A stretch of 64,000 bases of DNA. It comes from Litorivita pollutaquae. GTDB taxonomy: Bacteria; Pseudomonadota; Alphaproteobacteria; Rhodobacterales; Rhodobacteraceae. The stretch lies in the NCBI RefSeq assembly GCF_003205515.1, contig NZ_KZ826483.1, positions 186,001 through 250,000 on the forward strand, given 5' to 3'. Positions 25,942-34,841 of this stretch are shown here, in pieces. The first letter of the stretch is position 1, and the number at the start of each line of letters is the position of its first letter. The notes beneath the pieces are model-generated. The model saw only the letters and a program-made list of their open reading frames with translations. It did no database searches and was not told the DNA's origin. Position numbers and translations under genes: made by a program.

Positions 25942-28900
25942 CTATGGGCGCGCAGTCGCCTCGACTTCGGACCGGAGTCTTCGCGCCGCACTCCCCGGTG
26001 CGCTGCCCCAGATGGTGATCCAGCGGTAGAAGATCGGCGTCAGGAAGAGGGTGAACACCGTGGCAAAACCCAAGCCACCAACGATCACCCAGCCTACGGC
26101 GATGCGGGCTTCGGCACCCGCGCCGGAGGTCAGGATCAGGGGCAGGCCACCAAAGACCGTTGAGACCATCGTCATCATCACCGGCCGGATCCTCAGGCGC
26201 AGCGCGCCTCGGATGGCGCTGTCGATGTCCTCACCCGCTTCGCGCAGCTGGTTTGCAAACTCGACGATTAGGATGCCGTTTTTGGCCATGACCCCGATCA
26301 GCATGACAAGACCGATCTGGCTGTAGTAGTTCAACGATCCGCCGGTGATCGAGATTGCCAGTAGCGCGGCGGCAAGGCCGAAGGGCACCGTCATCATGAT
26401 GACAACCGCGCTGGCAAAGCTTTCGAATTGGGCCGCGAGGACCAATAGCACGACGATCAAAGCCACGCCGAACACCATGTAGATGCCGCCTTGGGAATCG
26501 TCCAGCGTTGCGGCCTCTCCGGTGAAGGTAATGCCCATGCCGTCAGGGAGAACCTCTTCGGAAATCGTAAGCAACCGGTCCATTGCGGTCGACAGGTCCA
26601 CACCCTCGCCTAGGTTCGCCTGCATGGACACGGACAAGGCGCCGCCCAAACGTTCGATCTGCGCATCACTCACCACCATGTCCAGAGACGCGACGGTAGA
26701 AAGCGGGATATAGGCGCCGCTGTCGAGGCGGATAGACATGGATGCAATGTCGGAGGGATCGTCAATTGGTGGCCCGCCGGGGACCACATTCACGTCTGTC
26801 TCTACATCGTCGGAAAAGACGCTGACGGCCACATCGCCTTGGACCATGGCGCTCACGAGCGCGGTAATATCGGCGGTTTTAAGCCCCATGTCGCCTGCGG
26901 CGCTGTCGTCTACCGTCACTTCCAATTGTGCATTGACGCTGTTGTTCGACAGTTGCGGGTTCAAGAAGGTTTGATCTTGCGACATTGCGGCGGCAAGCGT
27001 GTCGGCCGCTTCGGTCATATCGGCGAGGTTCGTGCCGGTTACCGCGAAGCTCAGCCCGCCGCCCGCGCCGCGAATGTTGAGGCTGTTGGTGGAGCGGGCG
27101 CTGACCTGAACACCGGGCACTGCGCTCAGTTGGCCGCTGATCTTTGCAATTAATTCTTGCTGGGTGAAGTCGCGCTCGGCCCAATCCGGCAAGCGCACCA
27201 CGATAAAGGCACTGGTGCCGCCACCGACTCCGATGAGGCTCTGCACCGTTTCGATCTGTCCGCTCTCTTGGTAAGGGGCGAGGATGTCTTCGACCAGCAA
27301 GACTTGCGTGTCGAGATAATCAATCGTGGTGTCCGAGGCACCGCGCGCCTGCACGAGGAAAAAGCCACGGTCTTCTTCGGGCGTGACCGTGGAGGGCAGC
27401 GTCATCGCGGCCCCCATGGCGATGATGGCGAAACCAATGGCGACGGACAGAACCAGCAAAGGCGTGCGGATGGCGAAATCCATCACCCGGTCAAAGGCGC
27501 GGGACAGGGCGCCGGGTTCTGATGGTGCCGCATTGGCCTGCGTCTTGCCGGGGTCCAGAAGGGCCGACAGGACCGGCGCGAGGGTCAGCGCGGTGATCGA
27601 AGACAGGGTGACCGCGAAGGCCAGCACAAATCCGAATTCCGAAAAGACCCCGCCCGCCTGACCGGGCAGGAAGGAAATCGGGATAAAGACCGCAGCGAGC
27701 GTCGCGGTGGTGGAAATGACGGCGAAGAAAACCTCGTTGGTGCCCGATGCGGCGGCAGCGAAGGCTCCCATGCCTGACTTGCGCTTGCGCACGATGTTTT
27801 CGACCACAACGATGGCGTCATCCACCACCATTCCGGTTGCCAGAACCAGTGCGAGCAAGCTGATCGTATTGACGGAAAACCCCGTGAGCCAGATCGCGGC
27901 AAGCGTGCCGATCAAGGCCACCGGGATCGTGACCGCAGGGATCAACGTCGCCCGCGGGGAGCGCAAGAACAAAAAGATCACCGCCACGACGATGCCGGTG
28001 GCCATAAGGATGGATTTGACGACCTCCGTGATGGATCCCTCGATAAAAACTCCGTCATCGGAGGTGACCAGCAGCTGCACACCGTCGGGCAATTGATCGC
28101 GCAACTCCTCCACGGCGATTGCAACGTCGCGCGAAATCTCCAAAGTGTTGCCAACCGATTGTCGGGTAATGTCGAGGCCAATGGCCGTTTCTCCGTTCAC
28201 ACGGGTGTAGACGTTCGCCTCTTCAGGGATCAGTTGGACCAAAGCGATATCGGCCACTTGGGTCGTGTCGTTGATCGGCAGTTGGTTGATCGCCGCGACA
28301 GTGACATCCGCGTTGCCGACCCGCAGCGAGAGGGTCTGCGATTCGCTTGAAAGCGCGCCAAGGGCGGTGTCGTCGCGCAGCTGCGTAAGCGCGGTCGACA
28401 CGTCAAAGATGGTCAGTCCACGGCTTAAGAGGGACGGCATGTTCACCGTCACCCGGAATTCGTTGGCACGGTCGCCGCGCACCGTCACTTCGGCGATGCC
28501 GTCGATCAAGGAGAGGCGTTCGTAAACCGTGTTTTCAGCAAGGTGGGTCAGCGTGTCGAGGCTGGCATTCCCCAATAGCGCAAGACGAATGATCGCGTCA
28601 GCGTTGCTGTCACTCTTACTGACGCTGGGGTCATCGATATCGTCAGGCAAAGACCGCAGGGTGCCCGACACGATCTCGCGTGCCTCATTGGCGGCCACGT
28701 CAACATCCGTGCCATCAGAGAGGTCGATGGTGATACGGCTCGATCCGGTGCTGGAGGTTGATTCAATAAAGGACATGCCCTCAAGCGCGCTCAGCGCATC
28801 TTCGAGGACCTGGGTGACTTCGGTGTCTACCGTGCTCGCCACCGCGCCGTCATAGGTGGTCCGGACGGAAATCACGGGGTTGTCCACATCAGGCATTTCG

Positions 28901-29031
28901 CGGATATCGACGCTGGTGAGCGCCGCAAGACCGGCGATAATGATCAGCAGGTTCAGCACGATCCCAAAAATGGGCCGCGCAACAAAAACATCGGCGAAAC
29001 CGGCTTTATGTGCCCTTTTTTCGAAACTCAT
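25942..29031 (-). CDS. RND-family multidrug efflux permease
   Basis: 1029 residues, the normal RND length, starting MSFEKRAHKAGFADVFVARP. It has twelve predicted transmembrane helices with two large periplasmic loops (after helix 1 and after helix 7). GMVVDDAIVVVENI in helix 4 carries the two proton-relay aspartates, VSVRTTYDGAVASTVDTEVT lies in the pore domain, and the helix 10-12 region includes GVMAKNGILIVEFANQLRE. It pumps amphipathic compounds out of the inner leaflet and periplasm with the adaptor encoded just upstream (ATGA overlap) and an outer-membrane channel encoded elsewhere. Substrates cannot be predicted. Confidence 0.95.
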   Translation of the reverse strand: MSFEKRAHKAGFADVFVARPIFGIVLNLLIIIAGLAALTSVDIREMPDVDNPVISVRTTYDGAVASTVDTEVTQVLEDALSALEGMSFIESTSSTGSSRITIDLSDGTDVDVAANEAREIVSGTLRSLPDDIDDPSVSKSDSNADAIIRLALLGNASLDTLTHLAENTVYERLSLIDGIAEVTVRGDRANEFRVTVNMPSLLSRGLTIFDVSTALTQLRDDTALGALSSESQTLSLRVGNADVTVAAINQLPINDTTQVADIALVQLIPEEANVYTRVNGETAIGLDITRQSVGNTLEISRDVAIAVEELRDQLPDGVQLLVTSDDGVFIEGSITEVVKSILMATGIVVAVIFLFLRSPRATLIPAVTIPVALIGTLAAIWLTGFSVNTISLLALVLATGMVVDDAIVVVENIVRKRKSGMGAFAAAASGTNEVFFAVISTTATLAAVFIPISFLPGQAGGVFSEFGFVLAFAVTLSSITALTLAPVLSALLDPGKTQANAAPSEPGALSRAFDRVMDFAIRTPLLVLSVAIGFAIIAMGAAMTLPSTVTPEEDRGFFLVQARGASDTTIDYLDTQVLLVEDILAPYQESGQIETVQSLIGVGGGTSAFIVVRLPDWAERDFTQQELIAKISGQLSAVPGVQVSARSTNSLNIRGAGGGLSFAVTGTNLADMTEAADTLAAAMSQDQTFLNPQLSNNSVNAQLEVTVDDSAAGDMGLKTADITALVSAMVQGDVAVSVFSDDVETDVNVVPGGPPIDDPSDIASMSIRLDSGAYIPLSTVASLDMVVSDAQIERLGGALSVSMQANLGEGVDLSTAMDRLLTISEEVLPDGMGITFTGEAATLDDSQGGIYMVFGVALIVVLLVLAAQFESFASAVVIMMTVPFGLAAALLAISITGGSLNYYSQIGLVMLIGVMAKNGILIVEFANQLREAGEDIDSAIRGALRLRIRPVMMTMVSTVFGGLPLILTSGAGAEARIAVGWVIVGGLGFATVFTLFLTPIFYRWITIWGSAPGSAARRLRSEVEATARP

Positions 29032-30152
29032 GCGCCCGGACCTCTGCGTGCGCCGGCGGCGGTGACCTGCGCGCCTTCACGCAGCTTGGATGCGCCTTCG
29101 GCGACGATCTGCGCGCCAAGGGGGGCATCTGTCTCAACCCAAACCTGATCTCCCTCGCGGTAGCGGATGGTCACGGGAAAACGGCGGGCTTTGCCGTCCT
29201 CGGCGGCCCAAATGCCTGCACCGGTGCGATCCCAGGTGATTGCTGTTGCAGGCACGACAGGCAGCGGATCGGTGTCTTCGGTCATGCGGATGGCAAAGGT
29301 CATGCCCGCAAGCAACACGCCTTCTGGGTTTTCGATTTCCGCCTGCACGGTGGCGCTGCGGGTCACGCTGTCCAGCCGACTGTCGAAAGCGGTGATTTCA
29401 CCTTCAAAAACCCGCCCCGCATAGGTCGGAGTCGAGACGAGAACCCGCTTGCCTTCCGCCAAAAGACCGATGGAGCGTTCGGGCACTTCAAATGTGGCGA
29501 GCAGGCTGCTGGTGTCATCAATCGTCACGATGGCATCCCCGCTCGACAGGCGGTCCCCGACGCTGACGTCGCTGAGCCCCAATTGACCGGAAATCGGGGC
29601 CACGATGGTGCGATCGTCGAGTGCGACCTCGGCCAGCCCCACATTGGCTTCGGCCAACCGCAACGCTACGCGCGCCTCCGAAAGCGCCACGTCCGTCACG
29701 ACGGAACTGCCATTGCTGCGCAGGCCCTCATAGCGGGTGACCGTGGCTTGGGCCTGATCTCGGTTGGCCTCAGCGATCTCAAGCGCCAGCCGTTCGGTGC
29801 GATCATCCAGACGCAAAAGAACGTCGCCCTTTTCCACTCTTTGATTGGCCCGCAGCGCGGTTTCAATCACCTCGCCCGCATCGGTCGCGGTGACTTCGGT
29901 GCGGTGCAAGGAGACAGCGCTGCCAATGGTTCGCAGAACAAGCGTGTATGCGCGCGCTTCCAGCGGGGTGAGAACAACTGTCGTCGCCCGGCCTTGCCCC
30001 CGCCGCCCGTCTTGCGCGCTTTGGGGGGCAGCGGCTGTTTCGGTGGCGCGGCCGCCCCAGAGCTGTGTAACTTGCTCGGGAACACCGAACCCCACGCCAT
30101 AAGCGCCCGCGATGATGGTGAGGGACAGGATAGTGAAAATGAATTTTTTCAA
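29028..30152 (-). CDS. RND efflux periplasmic adaptor (membrane fusion protein)
   Basis: 374 residues starting at a TTG codon, supported by AGGAG 10 nt upstream and by the absence of an ATG nearby. The N-terminal anchor (KKFIFTILSLTIIAGAYGVGFG) precedes lipoyl/hairpin halves (TATDAGEVIETALRANQRVEKGDVLLRLD and VAPISGQLGLSDVSVGDRLSSGDAI) around a coiled-coil (LALEIAEANRDQAQATVTRYEGL), then beta-barrel and membrane-proximal domains. It joins the permease to an outer-membrane channel. It is the first gene of the operon; an insertion element lies 227 bp upstream of it, in or next to its promoter region. Confidence 0.93.
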   Translation of the reverse strand: MKKFIFTILSLTIIAGAYGVGFGVPEQVTQLWGGRATETAAAPQSAQDGRRGQGRATTVVLTPLEARAYTLVLRTIGSAVSLHRTEVTATDAGEVIETALRANQRVEKGDVLLRLDDRTERLALEIAEANRDQAQATVTRYEGLRSNGSSVVTDVALSEARVALRLAEANVGLAEVALDDRTIVAPISGQLGLSDVSVGDRLSSGDAIVTIDDTSSLLATFEVPERSIGLLAEGKRVLVSTPTYAGRVFEGEITAFDSRLDSVTRSATVQAEIENPEGVLLAGMTFAIRMTEDTDPLPVVPATAITWDRTGAGIWAAEDGKARRFPVTIRYREGDQVWVETDAPLGAQIVAEGASKLREGAQVTAAGARRGPGA

Positions 30153-30386
30153 TGTCTTTTGGCTCCTAAGGGGCGCTGTCTATGCGAAGATGTGACCGCA
30201 GTTGCTGCGCATTTGGCGACCGCGCCGGAACGCTGCCGTGCCGAATAAGGACGTGGCAGGCGGTGGCTGAAACCAGTCAGGGGCGTCGCGAAGCGTTTTG
30301 TCATCAAGAGGGTCCCTGCGGTGTATATGCTTCTTGTGATACGGTCATGGAAACGCATTCCGTCGCACAAGTTTGGTTTTATTATA

Positions 30387-30412
30387 GGGGGTGTCCGCAA
30401 ACCGTGTTGGTT
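30387..30412 (+). repeat. left terminal inverted repeat of the IS1595-family element
   Basis: Outer end GGGGGTGTCCGCAAACCG; 25 of 26 bases match the reverse complement of 32039-32064. Confidence 0.93.
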
Positions 30413-30464
30413 CACTTCGTTTTAATCTGAAAGGGCCTATATTACCTCGCTTTTCCAGCGGAGG

Positions 30465-31467
30465 ATGCCCTTGCTACACTACGACTTTCGCCGTTTTCTC
30501 GATGCCCTCGACGACTTGAACCCGGCCCAGATCGAGGACGCCCAAACAAAAATCCGTGATCTCCGGCGAAAGACGGAGGCGATTTCGGAGATCGAAGCAC
30601 GGACAAACCAAGGACACAAGTGTCCGTTTTGCGGCGGCGAGCGACGCCAGAAGTGGGGCCGCACAAGGACCAAGGTTCAGCGTTACCGATGCACTGACTG
30701 CCAGAAGACCTATTCGGGCCGGACAGGGAGCGCCATTGGCCGCATCCATCGTCCTGACCTGTTAATGGTCGTGCTGAGAGATATGCTGGGCTCATCTACG
30801 CCGCAGTCGGTTCGCAAGCTCGCGAGGCAGCTCGGGTTCAACAAATACACGGTCTGGCGCTGGCGTATGTTGGTTTTCTTGATCATCGGTAACAGCACCT
30901 CATCGGCGAGCTTCTCCGGGATTATCGAGGCAGATGAGACCTACCAGCGGGAGTCTCGAAAGGGATCGCGCGAGTGGGTCCGTCACTTCGCTGACCCACT
31001 GAACATCCCAAACCCGCCGCGTCCGCGATGGGAGGACTTCACGACGCAGGGGTTGAAGATGATGCGCGGGCTGTCGAGGTGGCAGCTCCCCATTCTCACC
31101 GTCACCGACCGTGGCGGTTCTCTTCTCTTCCAGCGGCTACCGAACCGTAAGAGCGCAACGGTGGAGCGCGCGATGAGACCTTTGGTTCCGGGCGATGCCG
31201 TGCTCTGCTCGGACGGAGGGAACGGTTATAAGAACCTCGCGGCTGCGCGCGGTCTCGAACACTTCGTGGTCGGCAGCAAGCCAGGCACACGTGTGGCCTC
31301 AGGCTGTTATCACATCCAGAACGTCAACTCGCTCCACGCCCGCCCGCTACGGAACCTTCATCAAGCCGTTCTGCGGTCCGGCCACCAAGAACTTGGCCAG
31401 CTATATTCGATGGCTGGAGGTGCGGCTGATAAAGATGCGGCCAGCGGATGTGATCAAGGCGTCATAA
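30465..31467 (+). pseudogene. IS1595-family (ISXO2-like) transposase, frameshifted
   Basis: The N-terminal zinc ribbon (CPFCGGER ... YRCTDCQKTYSG) and HTH (VRKLARQLGFNKYTVWRWR) are intact, as are the first two acidic catalytic regions (IIEADETYQRES and VLCSDGGNGYKNLA). In the third region, HIQNVNSLHAR, a tandem GCCC duplication (31338-31341 and 31342-31345) adds 4 nt and shifts the frame. The uninterrupted frame would then drift to 31541 with unrelated residues. The expected family end (YGTFIKPFCGPATKNLASYIRWLEV) is found in the +1 frame and stops at 31465-31467. Removing one GCCC restores a normal protein of about 332 residues. Programmed frameshifting at this place is possible but unusual for the family. 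Confidence 0.88.
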
Positions 31468-31567
31468 AGCCGGGGCTGTTAAACGGGATGCTGCCTGCGT
31501 CGAAGCGTGGCGACCGTGCAGATCCCATCTGTCGATTATAGTGTCGCCGATTAGGAGCCGTCGTTTT

Positions 31568-31936
31568 TCAGCACGCTGTTCCTTGATGGAAACGAAGCTG
31601 CCAACGATCCTTTATCTGGGTCCACAGCGATGAACGGCGTCCTATTTCAAGGTTGTCACCATACCGAACTTCGCTCGTATAAGTCGCGAGAGCCACACCC
31701 GGGGCTATCAGGTCTACGGAGTAGCCAGGTAGAGGAAGCGTAGCATCAATGACCGCGCCTCCATCAGGCTGGAACAACAGCTCGGACCTTTCGTAGCAAC
31801 GACCGGAGCGGCCCACTTCGGAGAAATCCGGAGCAAATGTGCGATCCATAAGAGCGGGGTCATACCGCGTTTCCACTCGCCATAGAGATTCCTCAAGATT
31901 CTTGAGCAAACTGCGGTCTTTTGACGATAACTCCAT
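31568..31936 (-). CDS. NTF2-like/DUF4440 protein, passenger of the insertion element
   Basis: 122 residues with AGGA upstream of the ATG. It matches short SnoaL/NTF2-fold proteins of the DUF4440 type: LLKNLEESLWRVETRYDPALMDRTFAPDFSEVGRSGRCYERSELL, ATYTSEVRYG, and the closing SSLWTQIKDRWQLRFHQGTAC. The cone-shaped fold hosts many unrelated enzymes, so the reaction is unknown. It lies inside the inverted repeats, on the strand opposite the transposase, and therefore travels with the element. Confidence 0.85.
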   Translation of the reverse strand: MELSSKDRSLLKNLEESLWRVETRYDPALMDRTFAPDFSEVGRSGRCYERSELLFQPDGGAVIDATLPLPGYSVDLIAPGVALATYTSEVRYGDNLEIGRRSSLWTQIKDRWQLRFHQGTAC

Positions 31937-32038
31937 AGATTCCTACTTCCGGTTTCAGGTTTTGTCTGCGGCGAGGCCGTCAGGCCAAGCGGGCATTCGC
32001 GGCTACACAGAATGTATCTGGTTCTTCGGCGCGTAGCC

Positions 32039-32064
32039 AACCAACACGATTTGCGGACACCCCC
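32039..32064 (-). repeat. right terminal inverted repeat of the IS1595-family element
   Basis: Reverse complement of the left end with one C/T difference at position 16; the outermost five bases are CCCCC at 32060-32064. Confidence 0.93.
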
Positions 32065-32072
32065 TTATTATA

Positions 32073-32525
32073 AGGCAACAGGGAATTGCTATTCACCAGT
32101 GTGAGATCGGTGACACATAGCGCGGGCCGAGCACGACTGTTGAAGCCTGACGCAAAAGCAGGCGCCTTTACCACCGAAACCCGCAGAAACCGCTATGAGC
32201 CTGAGGCTTTTGCGCTGTATAGGCGCAGTTTCACCTTCGCGCGTATCCTTTGAGCACGGATTTCCGGCCCGTTTGAAGGGACAGACAATCGCCGCGTGCC
32301 TGAGACAAAAAACGTTTGCGCATTGTGGCGGTGGGTGATGCCTCTGTATCTAACGTTCGGAGCAAATCCATCATGTTGGATGTGTTGCATTGCAACATGC
32401 CGCAAATATTTTACATCGCCGGCGCGCGGAGCGTGCCACGTGGAAAGCCCGGTGCGCCGCTGCTATTTATCGGCACTGGCCTTGGCCGGGCGGCGCAAAC
32501 CTCGCGTTGTGATGGCCTGACGGGA
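32073..32525. other. intergenic region right of the insertion element
   Basis: 453 bp with no supportable gene. The only structured signal is an inverted repeat TGTTGC-ATT-GCAACA at 32383-32397. Before the insertion, this stretch was continuous with the region upstream of the RND operon. Confidence 0.45.
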
Positions 32526-33632
32526 TTATGGGGTGGGTAGGCTATGCTCGATCAAGCCGCCGGCACCCTCACCCGGTTTCGAGCGCATGCGCAACATGGC
32601 AAGGCTCTCCTCCAGATCGGATTTCGGTATGTCACGCGCGATTACGACCACGCGGCTTGTGTGATTGCCTTCCGGCCAGTTTTCCAGCGGCACGGGCGGC
32701 TCGAAAATGTGCTGCACCCCATGGAACACAAAGGGCCGCGGAACATCCTCGATATGCACAATCCCCTTCATCCGCAGGATGTCAGGCCCCCGAAGGGCAA
32801 TCAGTGTATCCAGCCAGAAGTCAAAAACCTGAGACGGGATCGGGTCATCCAGCGTGATCGAGGCTGTGGCAATTCGGTCGTCAGACGCATGATGCGAGGG
32901 GCCGGCGAGTTCGACCAGTGGATCTTTCTTCGGTAGGGTCATTCCGGAAAGACCAGCGAGCGGATCGGGTGCCGGAGCCGCCAGCCAGTTCAGGGCATGA
33001 TCTGGTGCCATGGTGCGGCGCAATGCGCCAAGTCCGAACAGCATACCGGAGGGCACCGCACCTTTATCGGCTGTAATTCGCTGTGTGCCGGGGCTCAGCT
33101 GATCAAGCCGCGCAGTCAACGCTTTGATCGTCGCGGTATCCGCCAAATCGCATTTTGTCAGAACAATTCGATCGGCCATTGCGACCTGGGTTTGTGCTTC
33201 TTCGTGGCGCAAGAGCGTCGCAGAGCCCAGAACCGCGTCGACAGCGGTTACAATTCCGTCGAGTGCGTAGTTTGGCGCCAACACCGGATCAACCAGCAGT
33301 GTGTGATGGATCGGACCCGGATCGGCCAAGCCCGTTGCTTCGATCACAACACGGTCAAAGGAGAGTTCTTTTCGTGCGCGCCGTGCGAGAAGGGAAATAA
33401 GTGTCTTTGATAGGTCGCCCCGGATTGTGCAGCATATACATCCGGCAGACATCAAAACAACATCTTCTGCGGCTTCCTCAATCAGATCATGGTCGAGCCC
33501 TGCTTCGCCAAACTCGTTCACCACCACCGCCACACGTCCTGCGGAGGGATCATGCAGCAGGCGGTTCAAAAGGGTTGTCTTTCCCGCACCAAGAAAGCCG
33601 GTCAGAAGGGTGACGGGGATCGGATCGATCAT
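32526..33632 (-). CDS. COG0523/CobW-family GTPase, probable zinc metallochaperone
   Basis: 368 residues from [20 protein letters not shown], with GGAG upstream; 65 further in-frame codons run through the divergent promoter and are excluded. The P-loop GFLGAGKTT is at 12-20, the metal-binding GCICC at 64-68, the switch region [12 protein letters not shown] follows, LTKCD matches the guanine-specificity motif, and a CobW C-terminal domain ([19 protein letters not shown]) closes the protein. A His-rich loop of the YjiA type is short (PSHHASDD). COG0523 members of the ZNG1/YeiR/ZigA kind deliver zinc to client proteins when zinc is scarce. The perfect Zur-type palindrome 39 bp upstream supports zinc rather than cobalt. 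Divergent from the HisI paralogue. Confidence 0.92.
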   Translation of the reverse strand: MIDPIPVTLLTGFLGAGKTTLLNRLLHDPSAGRVAVVVNEFGEAGLDHDLIEEAAEDVVLMSAGCICCTIRGDLSKTLISLLARRARKELSFDRVVIEATGLADPGPIHHTLLVDPVLAPNYALDGIVTAVDAVLGSATLLRHEEAQTQVAMADRIVLTKCDLADTATIKALTARLDQLSPGTQRITADKGAVPSGMLFGLGALRRTMAPDHALNWLAAPAPDPLAGLSGMTLPKKDPLVELAGPSHHASDDRIATASITLDDPIPSQVFDFWLDTLIALRGPDILRMKGIVHIEDVPRPFVFHGVQHIFEPPVPLENWPEGNHTSRVVVIARDIPKSDLEESLAMLRMRSKPGEGAGGLIEHSLPTP

Positions 33633-33670
33633 GCGGTGGCTCCGGGGTTGCAGATTTCCGTTGATCGTGA

Positions 33671-33687
33671 TTGTTATAGTATAACAA
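33671..33687. promoter_or_regulatory. Zur-type operator between the COG0523 gene and hisI paralogue
   Basis: A perfect 17-nt palindrome: TTGTTATA, central G, TATAACAA. It matches the GTTATAnTATAAC core of alphaproteobacterial Zur sites. It lies 21 nt before the hisI start codon and 38 nt before the COG0523 start codon, where it would cover the -10 regions of both divergent promoters (TATA elements lie inside it). Predicted effect: both genes repressed in zinc-replete cells. Confidence 0.85.
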
Positions 33688-33708
33688 GACAAACAACAAG
33701 GCCTGCCA

Positions 33709-34182
33709 ATGCCAAGAATAGAGTTCCACGCCCGCCGCACAATCGAACAGGTCGAAGAGGGCACGCAGCTTGCGCCCCGGTTCGGAGAGGATGGCCTGAT
33801 CCCCTGTGTCACGACCGACGCTTCCACCGGTCATGTCCTGATGTTGGGCTGGATGGATGCGGATGCCTTGCGCCTGACATTGGAGACGCGCGAGGCGCAT
33901 TACTTCAGCCGGTCACGACAAGCGCTCTGGCGTAAGGGGGCGACATCGGGCCTTGTGCAGCGCGTAATCGATGCGTGGATTGATGATGATCAAGATGCGC
34001 TCTGGCTCAGGGTCGAGGTCGCAGGTTCGGGCGCGTCGTGCCATGTGGGCTATAGGTCCTGCTTTTATCGCGCAGTCCCAACGGGCGCAGAAGCTGGTCG
34101 CGCGTTGAGGTTCACTGAATCCGAATTGGTTTTTGACCCGGTGACTGTCTACGGCGATGCGCCGAATCCAACGCAGTTATGA
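33709..34182 (+). CDS. hisI: phosphoribosyl-AMP cyclohydrolase paralogue (HisI2 type)
   Basis: 157 residues, AAGG 7 nt before the ATG. The HisI fold is clear: [37 protein letters not shown], the acidic [14 protein letters not shown] and [11 protein letters not shown]. In HisI the motif is normally D-C-D-x-D, with the Cys and the two later cysteines (here C111 and C118) binding zinc across the dimer; here the middle residue is Asp (D93). The enzyme opens the purine ring of PR-AMP in histidine synthesis. With a Zur operator in front and a COG0523 gene beside it, it is probably a low-zinc substitute for the housekeeping enzyme. No other his genes are near. Confidence 0.9.
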   Translation: MPRIEFHARRTIEQVEEGTQLAPRFGEDGLIPCVTTDASTGHVLMLGWMDADALRLTLETREAHYFSRSRQALWRKGATSGLVQRVIDAWIDDDQDALWLRVEVAGSGASCHVGYRSCFYRAVPTGAEAGRALRFTESELVFDPVTVYGDAPNPTQL

Positions 34183-34439
34183 GCTTGGCCTTCGATTTCC
34201 GGCAAAAAACCACTGTGCTTTGGCATGTCCAACGGGTCAAACGCATGGTGCGCGAAATGGGAGGGTTTGGGCCGCACATGCTTGTTTCGGTCACGGAAAT
34301 AAACTGCGATGATCCGGCTTGCCCTGGACCCGCGACGCAGATCACAGTCCTAGGCCTCGATGTCCTCCGCCGCGTGTTCGTGATCCATCGCCCTGTCGCA
34401 GAAGTGACGGCTGCCGATTTAGGGATATTGAGACATTGA
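34179..34439 (+). CDS. small Cys-motif protein coupled to hisI (unknown family)
   Basis: 86 residues, overlapping the hisI stop codon by ATGA, so translationally coupled. I do not recognise a named domain. Visible features are a basic N-terminal helix (LWHVQRVKRMVREMG), a strand MLVSVTEINCDDPACPG with C43 and C48, and a C-terminal VFVIHRPVAEVTAADLGIL. The C-x4-C followed by Pro-Gly and the scattered histidines suggest a metal site. Genes with similar C-x-x-P-x-C-P ends accompany COG0523 GTPases in other proteobacteria as far as I recall; this should be treated as an impression. It would be under the same Zur control and could be a zinc-handling partner or client. Confidence 0.75.
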   Translation: MSLAFDFRQKTTVLWHVQRVKRMVREMGGFGPHMLVSVTEINCDDPACPGPATQITVLGLDVLRRVFVIHRPVAEVTAADLGILRH

Positions 34440-34841
34440 AGGGCTGATTTGCCCGCCCCGAAATTGACCTCACTTTGAAAACGGGCCTCACTGTAATGTG
34501 GAATGTGTTCGGCTTTCGAAGAGGCAAGCACATGCGGCAGAAGCGTTTTAGCCAAGCCTTGAGTATCGGGAGGTGAACTAAGGACATGACGCTGAGATGC
34601 AGACAGCGAAGCTGTGCCGCAGGCATCCGGCCAGACCCGCCAATCATATCTATGGGTGCGGGCGGCGCCGTGCCACGCCCGACGCCGGGTATAATTTACG
34701 GCGTGTCCGGCATGTGCGGGGGGCGGTGCCGGAACGATACGATTTTGCCCGCCACAAAGAGTTGAAGGCAAAGGCAAACAAAACGGCACCTCTCTGGTCG
34801 CTTTGGCTTTCTCTCCGCCAGATCTCTGCTACTTTTCGCCC
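34440..34841. other. intergenic region before the Na+/H+ antiporter gene
   Basis: 402 bp without a convincing gene. A 14-codon fragment from ATG 34531 (MRQKRFSQALSIGR) follows AGGCAAGCAC and could be a relic of a transposase start, but it stops at once. No terminator or operator is evident. Confidence 0.4.

Larger units (their letters stand above)
30387..32064 (+). mobile_element. IS1595-family insertion element with passenger gene
   Basis: A 1,678-bp element bounded by 26-bp inverted repeats that begin GGGGGTGTCCGCAAA and differ at one position. It is flanked by an exact 8-bp target duplication, TTATTATA, at 30379-30386 and 32065-32072. It carries an ISXO2-type transposase (frameshifted) and a leftward NTF2/DUF4440-like gene. 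Size, repeat type and 8-bp duplication fit the IS1595 family, some groups of which are known to carry passenger genes. The intact duplication and near-identical ends argue for recent insertion. Confidence 0.93.

Noticed and set aside
25706-26029. 107-codon forward ORF between the RcnB-like and RND genes
   Set aside because: It overlaps the 3' end of the RND permease gene, has no ribosome-binding site and overlaps an equally weak reverse frame.
29010-30248. 412-codon forward frame opposite the RND adaptor gene
   Set aside because: The reverse-strand product is a clear membrane fusion protein; the forward translation is low in motif content and rich in Arg/Gly/His typical of shadow frames.
31468-31541. 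extension of the transposase to the stop at 31541
   Set aside because: Residues after HIQNVNSLHAR in that frame do not match the family; the true C-terminus is in the +1 frame and ends at 31467.
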